The notes under the pieces were generated by a model. It made no database searches. It was given only the letters and a program-made list of their open reading frames with translations, and was not told the origin of the DNA. The position numbers and the translations under genes were made by a program. Shown piece after piece: positions 34,164 through 43,252 of a DNA stretch of 62,377 nucleotides. Position 1 is the first letter of the stretch, and each line of letters starts with the position of its first letter. Source of the stretch: an uncultured Bacteroidales bacterium (GTDB lineage Bacteria > Bacteroidota > Bacteroidia > Bacteroidales > UBA932); assembly GCA_944322605.1 (NCBI GenBank), contig CALUPD010000024.1, positions 1 to 62,377 on the forward strand, in the 5' to 3' direction.

Positions 34164-34901
34164 TCATAGGACATAGGCTATTTCCTTGAAAGCATACGGC
34201 TTTGAAAGGCCCGAACGCTCCTCTACCCTAAGGCAGGCATTCTTGTCAACCCCTATTATCCGGCCCTCGAAAGCCCTGCCGTCTGACATATCCACATACT
34301 CATGGTACTCGCCGAGCCTGTAGAGATTCGTATGGTAATCCCTATCAAGGCTTTCCGGGACAATTCCGTAATAAAGGTCCTGGTAATATCCCTCGAATTT
34401 TTCCAAAAAGGATTCGAGAATCCTGAACGGATCATGCATTTTGCCGGTAAGCAGGGAAAGAGAGACGGGATTCGGGATAGCAGGAGAAAATTCCTGCTGG
34501 TTTATATTGATGCCGATTCCTGCTATGCTTGCTGACAATTTGTCACCGGAAATCGTATTCTCTATGAGTATTCCGCAAATTTTGCGGTCTCCTGCATAAA
34601 TGTCGTTAGGCCATTTTATCTTAGTATCCGCGCCGTATTCCCTGAGGCACTCCATCACTGAAAGGGCTACCGCCTGCGACAGGGAGAATTGCCTTTCGGG
34701 CAAAAAAGCCCTGGGTTTCAACAGCATGCTGAACGTAAGATTTTCGCCTCGACGGCTCTCCCAGCCGTTGCCTTTCTGTCCGCGTCCCGAAGTCTGGAAA
34801 TCCGCAAGCCACACGGTCCTGTCGGATGCAGGTTCCATATCCCTTCGGGCCTGGTTGTTAGTAGAATCTATTTCTTTGAAATGTACGATTTTATATTCCA
34901 T
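34164..34901 (-). CDS. birA: Biotin--[carboxyl-carrier] ligase, monofunctional
   Basis: A 245-residue ligase that activates biotin as biotinyl-AMP and attaches it to a carrier-protein Lys. The adenylate-binding loop is GRGQKGNGWES and the catalytic core continues with KWPNDIYAGDRKICGILIE. There is no N-terminal winged helix, so it is an enzyme only, not a repressor. A probable substrate, the biotin carrier at 52.8-53.3 kb, is in the window. Divergent from rsfS. Confidence 0.94.
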   Translation of the reverse strand: MEYKIVHFKEIDSTNNQARRDMEPASDRTVWLADFQTSGRGQKGNGWESRRGENLTFSMLLKPRAFLPERQFSLSQAVALSVMECLREYGADTKIKWPNDIYAGDRKICGILIENTISGDKLSASIAGIGININQQEFSPAIPNPVSLSLLTGKMHDPFRILESFLEKFEGYYQDLYYGIVPESLDRDYHTNLYRLGEYHEYVDMSDGRAFEGRIIGVDKNACLRVEERSGLSKPYAFKEIAYVL

Positions 34902-34927
34902 GCCGCTTCTAAAAATAATATGCCTTA

Positions 34928-34959
34928 TTGACTTTGGTCGGAATATTGCATTATATTTG
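34928..34959 (+). promoter_or_regulatory. Promoter of the rsfS-ftsH-cdsA-psd operon
   Basis: TTG at 34928-34930, a 21-base spacer and TATATTTG at 34952-34959. The first gene starts 38 bases after the -7 box. Confidence 0.68.
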
Positions 34960-34997
34960 TATTCACAAAAGTAATAAATAATTAAATCAGACAGATT

Positions 34998-35525
34998 GTG
35001 GCAAAGAATACAGAAAAGAAAATTACCGAAACTGAAAATACGGAATTAGAACCTAAGAAAAAAACTACCGCCAGGACAGGACGCAAAAAAGCAGAAAGCG
35101 ACAAGGATAAAGAAGACGGCGCAAATGCCGAAGAACCGAAAAAAAGCACAAGAGGCAGGAAGAAAAAGGCAGAAACGGCCGTTCCTGACGAAACCGAAGT
35201 CATAATGAAAGCGATGTCCGACAAAAAGGCGAAAGGGATATGCGTCCTCGACCTTACGAGCATCGGCAGCGCGATTGCAGACAAATTCATAATATGCAAC
35301 GCCGATTCATCCACGCAGGTGCTGGCGATTGCAGACAACGTAGAAGACGAGATGATTGCCAAATGCGGCAGGAAAGTGCTGCGTTCGCAAGGCAAGGAAA
35401 ACGCATTCTGGATAATCCTCGATTATTCCGACATAGTAATCCACATCTTCAAAACAGAATACAGGGAATTCTACAGGCTCGAAGACCTATGGGCTGACGC
35501 CAAAAGAACAGATTACGAAGAATAA
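34998..35525 (+). CDS. rsfS: Ribosomal silencing factor RsfS with charged N-terminal extension
   Basis: RsfS binds L14 and keeps 50S subunits from joining under starvation. The conserved domain runs from about residue 68 to the end (KGICVLDLTSIGSAIADKFI, FWIILDYSDIVIHIF, LEDLWADAKR). Before it is a 65-residue Lys/Glu/Thr-rich extension with repeated basic patches (TARTGRKKAES, STRGRKKKAET). The reading frame opens with GTG at 34998; the first ATG is at 35205, inside the usual start of the RsfS domain, and would give a 106-residue protein of near-normal length. Promoter position and continuous codon pattern favour the GTG, but it is not certain. First gene of the ftsH-cdsA-psd operon, a known Bacteroidota order. 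Confidence 0.88.
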   Translation: MAKNTEKKITETENTELEPKKKTTARTGRKKAESDKDKEDGANAEEPKKSTRGRKKKAETAVPDETEVIMKAMSDKKAKGICVLDLTSIGSAIADKFIICNADSSTQVLAIADNVEDEMIAKCGRKVLRSQGKENAFWIILDYSDIVIHIFKTEYREFYRLEDLWADAKRTDYEE

Positions 35526-35548
35526 TTCCCTACCCCAAACAGACATAT

Positions 35549-37726
35549 ATGAATCAAGGCAATAATCCAAAAAACAACAAGTTCCAGGGCAAGATAAAAC
35601 CCCCGAAAATGTCTTTTTCGTGGATATACATCATATTGATATTAGGTGTATTCATGATGTATTTCAATTATTCGGGAGGAGATCCGGTAAAAATCGATTG
35701 GCTTAAAATAAAAGAAAACGTCATACCGGCAGGGGACGTTGATAAGATAGTCTACATATCGAATCTGAACAAGGCGGAGGTTTACATAAAAAAGGACAGC
35801 CTTTATAAATACAAGAATTATTTCGGCGGAAGAGAACCCAGATTCGGGCCGCATTTTTACTACAAGGCCGGGAAAAATAGAGATGTCGAAGAAGAACTTG
35901 AAGAAGCCAGGGCCCTTCTGCCGGAAGGAAGCAGGTTCTCGATCGATACTGACGAAAGAATCAATTACTTCGCAAGGGCGCTTGACTTCCTGCTCATACC
36001 GATAATACTAATCGCATTGTACTTCTTCCTTTTCAGAAAGGTAAGCAAGGACATGAGCGGAGGAGCCGGAGGCGGCGGCATATTCAATGTCGGAAAATCG
36101 CAGGCCAAGCTGTTCGACAGCGAAAACAACACGAAAGTGACTTTCAAGGACGTAGCCGGATTGGACGAAGCCAAGGTCGAAGTCATGGAAATCGTGGACT
36201 TTTTGAAGAACCCTAAAAAGTACACGGAGCTCGGAGGGAAAATCCCTAAAGGAGCGTTGCTTGTCGGGCCTCCGGGTACAGGAAAGACCCTGCTTGCGAA
36301 AGCAGTAGCTGGAGAGGCGGGAGTGCCGTTTTTCTCAATATCCGGTTCGGACTTCGTGGAAATGTTCGTAGGAGTCGGAGCTTCGAGGGTAAGGGACCTG
36401 TTCCGCCAAGCCAAGGAAAAATCGCCGTGCATCGTATTCATAGATGAAATAGACGCGGTCGGAAGGGCAAGGAGCAAGAACGGAGGATTTTCATCCAACG
36501 ACGAAAGGGAAAACACCCTCAACCAGCTGCTGACCGAAATGGACGGGTTCGGCTCGAATTCCGGAGTCATCATCCTTGCAGCCACCAACAGGGTGGACAT
36601 TCTCGACAAGGCCCTGCTAAGGGCGGGACGTTTCGACAGGCAGATCAATGTGGACTTGCCAGAACTCAAAGAGAGGGAAGCCATATTCGACGTCTACCTG
36701 AAAAAACTGAAGCTGTCGCCGCAGCTTGAGACATCGTTCCTTGCAAAACAGACTCCCGGATTTTCAGGAGCCGACATAGCCAACGTATGCAACGAAGCGG
36801 CCCTTATAGCTGCAAGAAAAAATAAAAAGGCGATAGAACGCCAGGATTTCATAGATGCCATCGACCGCATCGTAGGAGGACTTGAAAGGAAGAGCAAAGT
36901 GATTTCCCCTTCGGAAAAAAGGACCATAGCCTTCCATGAAGCCGGCCATGCGACCGTAAGCTGGATTCTTCCTAATGCCAATCCTCTTCTCAAAGTAACC
37001 ATCATACCGAGAGGACGATCCCTCGGCGCAGCATGGTATCTTCCGGAAGAACGGCAGATTACCACTACGGAGCAGATGATGGACGAGATGGCTGCAACGC
37101 TTGGAGGCCGCGCGGCTGAAGAAATCGTAAACAACAGGATTTCAACCGGAGCCCTCAGCGACCTTGAAAAAGCCACGAAGCAGGCATACGCGATGGTAAG
37201 CTATTTCGGCATGAGCGAAAAGATCGGAAACGTGTCGTTTTACGATTCCTCAGGAAGGGGAGACTATTCATTCAGCAAGCCGTACAGCGAAACCACCGCC
37301 GAACTCATGGACAAGGAAGCCAAAAGGCTCATAGACGAAGCATATGTCGTATCCAAGAAGATACTGAACGAAAACAAGGAAAAGTTCACGGCTCTTGCAA
37401 ACCTCTTGCTTGAAAGAGAAGTCATCTTCTCGGAAGACCTGGAAAAAATCTTCGGTCCGAGGGCAGGAACGACTCCTCCGCACATAGGGGAAAGCAGCGC
37501 GGACAAGGAACTTGAAGCGCGCAGCGCAGGGAATCTGCCAGGGCCTGAATGCAGCCTGCCAACCGATGCACCGGAGGAGAAAACCGGGAACGAGGCGGAA
37601 TCCGGAAAGGGCGCAGGAGAAACCGGAAACGAGTCACGCGCCCCGGAAAATCAGGAAGACCGCACCGGCTGCAAAAATGCCGGACCGGAAGATGAAAACC
37701 ATGAAGGCAATGGAAATAAGGCATGA
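35549..37726 (+). CDS. ftsH: ATP-dependent zinc metalloprotease FtsH
   Basis: A 725-residue membrane-anchored AAA+ protease that degrades misfolded membrane proteins and short-lived regulators. Two transmembrane segments (about 28-44 and 145-165) flank a periplasmic domain. The AAA domain has Walker A GPPGTGKTLLAKAVAGEAG near residue 240, IVFIDEIDAVG and the second region of homology with the RAGRFDRQI box. The zinc site is FHEAGHATVSW near 466. After residue 640 comes a Glu/Gly/Pro-rich tail, probably disordered. 23 bases after rsfS, 36 before cdsA. Confidence 0.97.
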   Translation: MNQGNNPKNNKFQGKIKPPKMSFSWIYIILILGVFMMYFNYSGGDPVKIDWLKIKENVIPAGDVDKIVYISNLNKAEVYIKKDSLYKYKNYFGGREPRFGPHFYYKAGKNRDVEEELEEARALLPEGSRFSIDTDERINYFARALDFLLIPIILIALYFFLFRKVSKDMSGGAGGGGIFNVGKSQAKLFDSENNTKVTFKDVAGLDEAKVEVMEIVDFLKNPKKYTELGGKIPKGALLVGPPGTGKTLLAKAVAGEAGVPFFSISGSDFVEMFVGVGASRVRDLFRQAKEKSPCIVFIDEIDAVGRARSKNGGFSSNDERENTLNQLLTEMDGFGSNSGVIILAATNRVDILDKALLRAGRFDRQINVDLPELKEREAIFDVYLKKLKLSPQLETSFLAKQTPGFSGADIANVCNEAALIAARKNKKAIERQDFIDAIDRIVGGLERKSKVISPSEKRTIAFHEAGHATVSWILPNANPLLKVTIIPRGRSLGAAWYLPEERQITTTEQMMDEMAATLGGRAAEEIVNNRISTGALSDLEKATKQAYAMVSYFGMSEKIGNVSFYDSSGRGDYSFSKPYSETTAELMDKEAKRLIDEAYVVSKKILNENKEKFTALANLLLEREVIFSEDLEKIFGPRAGTTPPHIGESSADKELEARSAGNLPGPECSLPTDAPEEKTGNEAESGKGAGETGNESRAPENQEDRTGCKNAGPEDENHEGNGNKA

Positions 37727-37762
37727 TGAACGGCTTAACAGCCTGTTTTCAATAAAGTCAAA

Positions 37763-38599
37763 ATGGAAAATCTATATGTCAGGACAATAAGCGGACTTGT
37801 ATTCGCGGCGATAATGATCGGTGCCATACTCCATGGCGCCGTTTCATACATTACGCTCATGGCTTTTATCATAGCCGTCATGAACTACGAATTCATCGCC
37901 ATCACAAGCGGAAAGAATTTCACCATAATGAAATTCCTTACAGTTTTCACATCGGTATCAATATTCACCGTATCCGCGATAAGGCATGCAGCAGGCTATC
38001 CTCTTGAAATAATGCTGATACCTCTGATTCCGATGTTCTTCATATACATATCCATGCTGTATGAACGCAAGCATGAGGCATACGGCGACCTTATGGCCAT
38101 GATAACATCGATAGCCTACACCGCCCTGCCTTTCACTCTGACCAATCTCATAGCTTTCGGGGACGACGGCAGCTACAACGGGATTCTGATCCTGTCAATG
38201 TTCATAATACTATGGGGTTCCGACGTCGGAGCATACCTGTTCGGGATGTCCCTCGGCCAAAAGTTCGGCAAAAAGCTTTTCCCTTCGATTTCGCCCAAGA
38301 AGTCGTGGATAGGATTCGCAGGCGGACTTGTAACGGCGGCTGTCGCCGGAATAGTACTGCAAAAGGCCGGGTGGATAGAAACAGGCATGGCCGATGCCGT
38401 GATAATCTCAGTCATAATAAACATATTCGGCGTATTCGGCGATTTGGCGGAATCGCAATTAAAACGTAACTTTGGTGTCAAGGATTCAGGAAAAATCATG
38501 CCCGGGCATGGCGGCCTGCTCGACAGGTTCGACGGCGCATTAATCGGTTTTCCGATGGCTGTCATTTACATAGAGACCGTACTTGAACATATGCCGTGA
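37763..38599 (+). CDS. cdsA: Phosphatidate cytidylyltransferase
   Basis: A 278-residue inner-membrane enzyme that makes CDP-diacylglycerol from phosphatidic acid and CTP. It has about eight hydrophobic segments and the family signature near the C-terminus: SQLKRNFGVKDSGKIMPGHGGLLDRFDG-type sequence, seen here in ESQLKRNFGVKDSGKIMPGH and GGLLDRFDGALIG. Next to psd, so two successive lipid-head-group genes lie together. Confidence 0.95.
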   Translation: MENLYVRTISGLVFAAIMIGAILHGAVSYITLMAFIIAVMNYEFIAITSGKNFTIMKFLTVFTSVSIFTVSAIRHAAGYPLEIMLIPLIPMFFIYISMLYERKHEAYGDLMAMITSIAYTALPFTLTNLIAFGDDGSYNGILILSMFIILWGSDVGAYLFGMSLGQKFGKKLFPSISPKKSWIGFAGGLVTAAVAGIVLQKAGWIETGMADAVIISVIINIFGVFGDLAESQLKRNFGVKDSGKIMPGHGGLLDRFDGALIGFPMAVIYIETVLEHMP

Positions 38600-38641
38600 C
38601 AGGCAGCAACAAAGCTTTGCCGGCAATAACTTTACGAAAAA

Positions 38642-39301
38642 ATGCGCATTCACAAGGAAGGATATAGAATAATAGCATACAGCTTTATAATAATCGGAAT
38701 AATCTTAGGGCTGATTTTATATTTCAACAGCTACACTGTCTCCAGCATAATATGCTGCATCATAGGAATAGCGGTGTTCCTGCTCATTACCAATTTTTTC
38801 AGAAGCCCGAACCGGTCTCCGAAAATAGACGACGACTCTGTAATCGCCGCAGCCGACGGGACAATAGTAATCATCGACAAGGTTTACGAACCCGAATACC
38901 TGAAATCCGAATGCATACAGGTATCTATTTTCATGTCGATACTTAATGTCCATGTAAACTGGTTTCCGATAGGAGGAATAGTCGAATATTACAAATACCA
39001 TCCTGGCAAGTACCTCGTGGCATGGCATCCGAAGTCATCGGAAAAAAACGAACGCACAAGCATAGCCGTAAGGCATAAGCACGGACAAGTCGTGCTATTC
39101 AGGCAGATAGCGGGATTCATAGCCAGACGTGTCGTATGCTACGCGCAGGAAGGAAAGGAATTCAAACAGGGGGAACAGACAGGATTCATTAAATTCGGTT
39201 CTAGGATAGACCTTTTCCTGCCCTTGGGAAGCGAAATACTCGTGGAAAAAGGAGACAAGGTAAAAGGCCGCCAGACGATAATAGCAGAATTGCCCAAGTA
39301 A
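38642..39301 (+). CDS. psd: Phosphatidylserine decarboxylase, short (archaeal-like) type
   Basis: A 219-residue proenzyme that makes phosphatidylethanolamine. Two N-terminal hydrophobic segments (10-28 and 33-52) are followed by the catalytic domain with SIFMSILNVHVNW. The self-cleavage site is Gly186-Ser187 in FIKFGSRIDLFLP, producing the pyruvoyl group at the Ser. Length fits the short class. The phosphatidylserine synthase gene is not in the window. Confidence 0.94.
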   Translation: MRIHKEGYRIIAYSFIIIGIILGLILYFNSYTVSSIICCIIGIAVFLLITNFFRSPNRSPKIDDDSVIAAADGTIVIIDKVYEPEYLKSECIQVSIFMSILNVHVNWFPIGGIVEYYKYHPGKYLVAWHPKSSEKNERTSIAVRHKHGQVVLFRQIAGFIARRVVCYAQEGKEFKQGEQTGFIKFGSRIDLFLPLGSEILVEKGDKVKGRQTIIAELPK

Positions 39302-39311
39302 GCAGCATGCC

Positions 39312-40394
39312 ATGAAAAAACCGATTCCGCTGGACATAAGGCACAAATTAGGATTAGAAACGGCAAGGCTTCTGTCGAAAACGGAAGCAGGAGAATACCC
39401 GTTGCGGCAACTGTTTTGGGAATGCACCCTGCGGTGCAACCTCAGATGCAGGCATTGCGGAAGCGACTGCAAACAGGACTCCATGGCCAAAGACATGCCC
39501 GGAGAAGACTTCATGAAAGTCCTCGACCGGATAGCGGCTCAGACAGACCCGCACAAAGTGTTCGTAATAGTCACAGGGGGAGAGCCCCTCGTAAGGACGG
39601 ACATCGAAAGATGGGGAGCCGAAATATACCGCAGGGGATTTCCTTGGGGAATGGTCACAAACGGATTCGCCCTGACGGAAAAAAGGCTTGAAAGACTTAA
39701 ATCAGCCGGAATCCATGCCATGACCGTCAGTTTCGACGGAAACGAAGAAGACCATGACTGGATGCGCGGAGTGCAAGGCAGCTACAAAAAGGCAGAAGCC
39801 GCAATAAAGCATCTCGCGATGCAGGACGACATAATATGGGACGTTGTAACCTGCGTTAACAAGCGCACCGTCGGAAAACTCGACCAAATAAAGGAAACCC
39901 TCATAGGAATCGGCGTAAAAAACTGGAGGGTATTCTCCGTATTCCCGTCAGGAAGGGCGGCAAGCGATCCTGAAATGAACCTTAGCGGTACCGAATTCGC
40001 AAAAATGATGGACTTCATAGCCCGGACAAGAAAGGAAGGCAGGATAAAGGCTTCCTACGGATGCGAAGGATTTCTCGGCAATTACGAAGGCGAAGTACGG
40101 GACAACATGTTCAACTGCATAGCCGGAAAAACCGTCGGATCGGTGCTGATTGACGGGTCTATAGGAGCATGTCCGAGCATAAGGAGCAATTTCTCGCAGG
40201 GAAACATCTACAAGGACGACTTCATGGACGTATGGAACAAACGTTACGGCGTGTTCCGCAACAGGGAATGGATGAAAAACGGAGAATGCGCGGATTGCCG
40301 TTATTTCCGTTACTGCAACGGCAACGGAATGCATCTGAGGGACGAAAACGGGAATCTGATGTTCTGCCACCTTAAAAAACTCATGTCAAGATAG
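39312..40394 (+). CDS. Radical SAM/SPASM protein, possible rSAM/lipoprotein-system type
   Basis: A 360-residue radical SAM enzyme with the cluster motif CNLRCRHC (residues 41-48) inside a Cys-rich start (ECTLRCNLRCRHCGSDC), a TGGEPL glycine-rich box, and a C-terminal SPASM-like set of cysteines (CEGFLGN, CIAGK, ACPSIRSN, CADCRYFRYCNGNG, FCHLKK) that should hold auxiliary clusters. The pattern resembles the Bacteroidota family described as radical SAM enzyme of the rSAM/lipoprotein system (TIGR04133); no partner lipoprotein lies nearby. The reaction is unknown; peptide maturation is typical for SPASM enzymes. It is 10 bases behind psd and may be read through from that operon. Confidence 0.75.
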   Translation: MKKPIPLDIRHKLGLETARLLSKTEAGEYPLRQLFWECTLRCNLRCRHCGSDCKQDSMAKDMPGEDFMKVLDRIAAQTDPHKVFVIVTGGEPLVRTDIERWGAEIYRRGFPWGMVTNGFALTEKRLERLKSAGIHAMTVSFDGNEEDHDWMRGVQGSYKKAEAAIKHLAMQDDIIWDVVTCVNKRTVGKLDQIKETLIGIGVKNWRVFSVFPSGRAASDPEMNLSGTEFAKMMDFIARTRKEGRIKASYGCEGFLGNYEGEVRDNMFNCIAGKTVGSVLIDGSIGACPSIRSNFSQGNIYKDDFMDVWNKRYGVFRNREWMKNGECADCRYFRYCNGNGMHLRDENGNLMFCHLKKLMSR

Positions 40395-40520
40395 CCCCCT
40401 CATTCCCATTTGCGGCAGCCCTGCCGGAATCCATGAATGCATGCCGGGCATGCGCATGGCCGGGACAGACCCTGAACAAACCCTGAACGGACCGGGGACA
40501 GACCAGGGACACGAGGTCGG

Positions 40521-41945
40521 TCACAAAACGACCTTGCAGATTTTTCCTATGCAAGCGGCATCATACGGCCTTTCGACCCTTATATAATTCTCGGAATAGC
40601 CGGACATCATTCCGCCGTCAGTCTTCTGCTCGAAAAGGACATCGGTTTCCAAACCTTCGTTAAGCTTGCAGAAATCCGCGTACAGTTTGTCTGAAAGCCT
40701 TGACAGCATTTCAACGCGCACGGTCTTTACAGAGTCCTTGACCTGAGGCTTGAAAGAAGCAGCAGGGGTATTTGGCCTTATCGAATATGGAAAAACGTGG
40801 ATGAATGAAGGACGTATGGCATTTTCCAGAAAATCATAGGTTGCCATGAATTCGGCATCGCTTTCTCCCGGGAATCCCGCAATAAGGTCGATTCCGAAAA
40901 ACACCCTCAACGAACCCGGCCTTTCCATAATGGAGCGTATCATCCTTATCTTGTCTGCAAAAATACTTGTGGTATAACGCCTCCTCATCCTTTTCAAAAC
41001 GGCATCGGACCCGGATTGAAGAGGGATATGGAAATGAGGCATGAACTTGGTACCCGATGCAATCCATTCTATTATGTCCTGCCTCAAAAGATTAGGCTCT
41101 ATCGACGAAATCCTGTACCTTTCGATGCCCTGCACTCCGTCCAAACCTTTAAGCAAATCCAGGAAATCCTCTCCTGTGGTCTTGCCGAAATCTCCGGTAT
41201 TCACGCCCGTTATCACAATTTCCTTTATGCCGGAAGCCGCAATCTCCGCAGCCTGGCCGACAAGCGTGCTTATGGGCAGGTTCCTGCTTTTGCCGCGCGC
41301 AAGAGGAATAGTGCAGTAAGAGCATTTGTAATCGCATCCGTCCTGCACCTTCAGGAAAGACCTCGTCCTTTCGACTGAAGAATAGGCAGGAAAGACATTG
41401 TCGACTTCGTCTATGCGGCATGGCCTTATTATGCAACCGGAAACGGAATCCGGATGGCAGGAAGAAGCCGCACCGCCGCATGAGCATGGATTCGCCGGAG
41501 CGAACGTCCCATTTTCCGGAACACCGGCAGCGGAATGCGCCGCATGCTGTCCCGAAAGGCTTCCGGAAGAAGCCTGCATGGATGCAAGGCGGGATTCGAC
41601 GAAATCCAGCACATTGCCTTTTTCCGCCGCGCCGAGAACAATGGAAACGCCTTCTATCGCAGCTATTTCCTCCGGTTTGAGCTGCGCATAGCATCCTATC
41701 ACAGCTATTATGGCATCCTTGTTTATTTTATGCAGCCGCCTGATTATATTACGGCATTTCTTATCGGCATGTTCCGTGACAGTACACGTATTCACGACAT
41801 ATACGTCAGCGAACTCCGTATCCTCCACTATCCGGTAACCGGCAGCGGCGAATTTCTTGGATATGTACGAACTCTCCGAATAGTTGAGCTTGCAGCCTAA
41901 GGTAGCGAACGCGACTTTTTTATTTTCTTCATTAATGCATGCCAT
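40521..41945 (-). CDS. mtaB: tRNA t6A37 methylthiotransferase MtaB with Cys-rich insert
   Basis: A 474-residue enzyme that adds a methylthio group to t6A37 of tRNAs reading ANN codons. The N-terminal domain holds the three Cys of the auxiliary cluster (Cys18 in LGCKLNYSE, Cys54 in VNTCTVTE, Cys85 in IGCYAQL). The radical SAM motif is CDYKCSYC (204-211), followed by a TRAM-like C-terminus. Between them, at about residues 121-176, is an extra Ala/Ser/Gly-rich segment with five Cys (154, 156, 163, 171, 176), which I do not know from other MtaB proteins. Minus strand, 60 bases after folB. Confidence 0.93.
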   Translation of the reverse strand: MACINEENKKVAFATLGCKLNYSESSYISKKFAAAGYRIVEDTEFADVYVVNTCTVTEHADKKCRNIIRRLHKINKDAIIAVIGCYAQLKPEEIAAIEGVSIVLGAAEKGNVLDFVESRLASMQASSGSLSGQHAAHSAAGVPENGTFAPANPCSCGGAASSCHPDSVSGCIIRPCRIDEVDNVFPAYSSVERTRSFLKVQDGCDYKCSYCTIPLARGKSRNLPISTLVGQAAEIAASGIKEIVITGVNTGDFGKTTGEDFLDLLKGLDGVQGIERYRISSIEPNLLRQDIIEWIASGTKFMPHFHIPLQSGSDAVLKRMRRRYTTSIFADKIRMIRSIMERPGSLRVFFGIDLIAGFPGESDAEFMATYDFLENAIRPSFIHVFPYSIRPNTPAASFKPQVKDSVKTVRVEMLSRLSDKLYADFCKLNEGLETDVLFEQKTDGGMMSGYSENYIRVERPYDAACIGKICKVVL

Positions 41946-42005
41946 AATTCAATGATTTGAGTTTTAAAACACTGCCCGCAGAAATGCGCGGCAAGCGATG
42001 ACGTC

Positions 42006-42362
42006 CTACAATGACATCGTGACCGAAGAAGCGTAAAGCTGGCCGCCTATCGGAGGGTTCAGCTTGTCTATGCATACCGTTGCCGAGAGGACGGCAGGAT
42101 AAGCGGCCTTTACGGCTTTCAGTATCCTCGAAGCCACGTGTTCCAGCAAATGCGAAGACACCATCATCTCCTTTTTCACTATCGCATAGACATCCTGGTA
42201 ATTCACGGCGTCCGTTATATTGTCCGTTTCGGCAGGCAGCGACAGGTCGGCCTCCATTTCAAGGTTGACCATGAACTTGTTGCCTATAGTCCTCTCGTCT
42301 TCGAAACAGCCGTGATGGGCGAAAAACTCCATGCCCTTCAATTCGATTTTTCCAACTCCCAT
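42006..42362 (-). CDS. folB: Dihydroneopterin aldolase
   Basis: A 118-residue FolB of folate synthesis, converting dihydroneopterin to hydroxymethyl-dihydropterin. Signature parts: IELKGMEFFAHHGCFEDER, VNYQDVYAIVKKEM, LLEHVASRIL with the pterin-binding Glu, and the catalytic Lys in CIDKLNPPIGG. The start ATG at 42362 gives MGVGKIELKG. Confidence 0.94.
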   Translation of the reverse strand: MGVGKIELKGMEFFAHHGCFEDERTIGNKFMVNLEMEADLSLPAETDNITDAVNYQDVYAIVKKEMMVSSHLLEHVASRILKAVKAAYPAVLSATVCIDKLNPPIGGQLYASSVTMSL

Positions 42363-42401
42363 ATCTTTAAAATATAAAATACTTACAGCACAGTTCTTGC
42401 A

Positions 42402-42436
42402 GGCAGGACCTTGACGAGGATGCCTCGTTTCCTGCC
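42402..42436. other. Hairpin between the RsmI-like gene and folB
   Basis: GGCAGGA (42402-42408) pairs with TCCTGCC (42430-42436), and inside it ACGAGG pairs with CCTCGT. It could be an mRNA-stabilising or weak terminator structure; no T-run follows on either strand. Confidence 0.45.
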
Positions 42437-42487
42437 ACTTCCGTCAATTCCCGTCAATGCAGCAACGCTCTTGCAGGCTCGTCATTA

Positions 42488-43192
42488 TCATCTTCCCAAT
42501 ACAAATACGGCAGGCCTTTTTCCTATTTCGGGCTTGTTTTTTTTCCATTCCGAAACCGTCTCCGTCCTTATGAACTGGTTCTGAGACATAAGCCCTGCCG
42601 CCACGCATACTTTCAAGTCCCCTCGGCAGACAGCCAATATGTCCGCAAAAAGAGAATCGTTCCTGTATGGCGTTTCAATCATTATCTGGGTCTGCCCGGT
42701 TGAAAAAACACGTTTTTCGAGTTGCTTCAAATGCTGCTTCCTTTCATCCGTTTTCGCCGGTATGTAGCCGGCAAACGCAAACGACTGCCCATTAAGCCCT
42801 GAAGACATAAGCGCGAGCATCAGGGACGACGGTCCAACATAAGGAACGACTTCCACGCCATGCCTGTGCGCGGCAGCCACCAGCAACGAACCCGGATCGG
42901 CCACGGCAGGAAGCCCGGCCTCCGACAAAAGCCCCACATCGTTGCCGTTATCGAGAATCCTTACATATTCGTCCACGGCTTCAGGGGAGGTATGTTCGTT
43001 AAGCTCGAAAAAGGACAGGCCGTCTATCTTGCCCTTCAGGCCGGCAGCCGAAAGGAAACGGCGTGCCGTCCTTGTCTCTTCAACGACGAAAAACGAGATT
43101 TTCCCTATTACGGAAAAAACCGAAGCCGGAAGCATGTCCGCAAACTCGCCTTCGCTTATAGGCACCGGTATCAAATGCAATTTCCCTTTCAT
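42488..43192 (-). CDS. RsmI-like SAM-dependent methyltransferase (tetrapyrrole methylase fold)
   Basis: A 234-residue member of the tetrapyrrole methylase fold. Motifs: LHLIPVPISEG at the N-terminus, FFVVEETRTARRFL, GNDVGLLSEAGLPAVADPGS and the PYVGPSSLMLALMSSG binding loop. RsmI methylates the ribose of C1402 in 16S rRNA; this shorter Bacteroidota form is usually annotated only as SAM-dependent methyltransferase, so the target is an inference. The ATG at 43192 is chosen; upstream codons run into the divergent promoter region. Confidence 0.85.
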   Translation of the reverse strand: MKGKLHLIPVPISEGEFADMLPASVFSVIGKISFFVVEETRTARRFLSAAGLKGKIDGLSFFELNEHTSPEAVDEYVRILDNGNDVGLLSEAGLPAVADPGSLLVAAAHRHGVEVVPYVGPSSLMLALMSSGLNGQSFAFAGYIPAKTDERKQHLKQLEKRVFSTGQTQIMIETPYRNDSLFADILAVCRGDLKVCVAAGLMSQNQFIRTETVSEWKKNKPEIGKRPAVFVLGR

Positions 43193-43252
43193 GGCCGCAA
43201 AGGTAATTTTTTTTTCTATCTTTACGGCCGTCAATTTTGTACGGGTACTCAT

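Noticed and set aside
40395..40520. Short tandem repeats (CCCTGAAC, GGGACAGACC) between the radical SAM gene and mtaB as a CRISPR or VNTR
   Set aside because: Only two imperfect copies each, no regular spacing, and no cas genes.
42860..43252. N-terminal extension of the MBL hydrolase frame
   Set aside because: It runs antisense through the RsmI-like gene. The conserved protein starts at 43253 with MDKIILLGTGTSQG.
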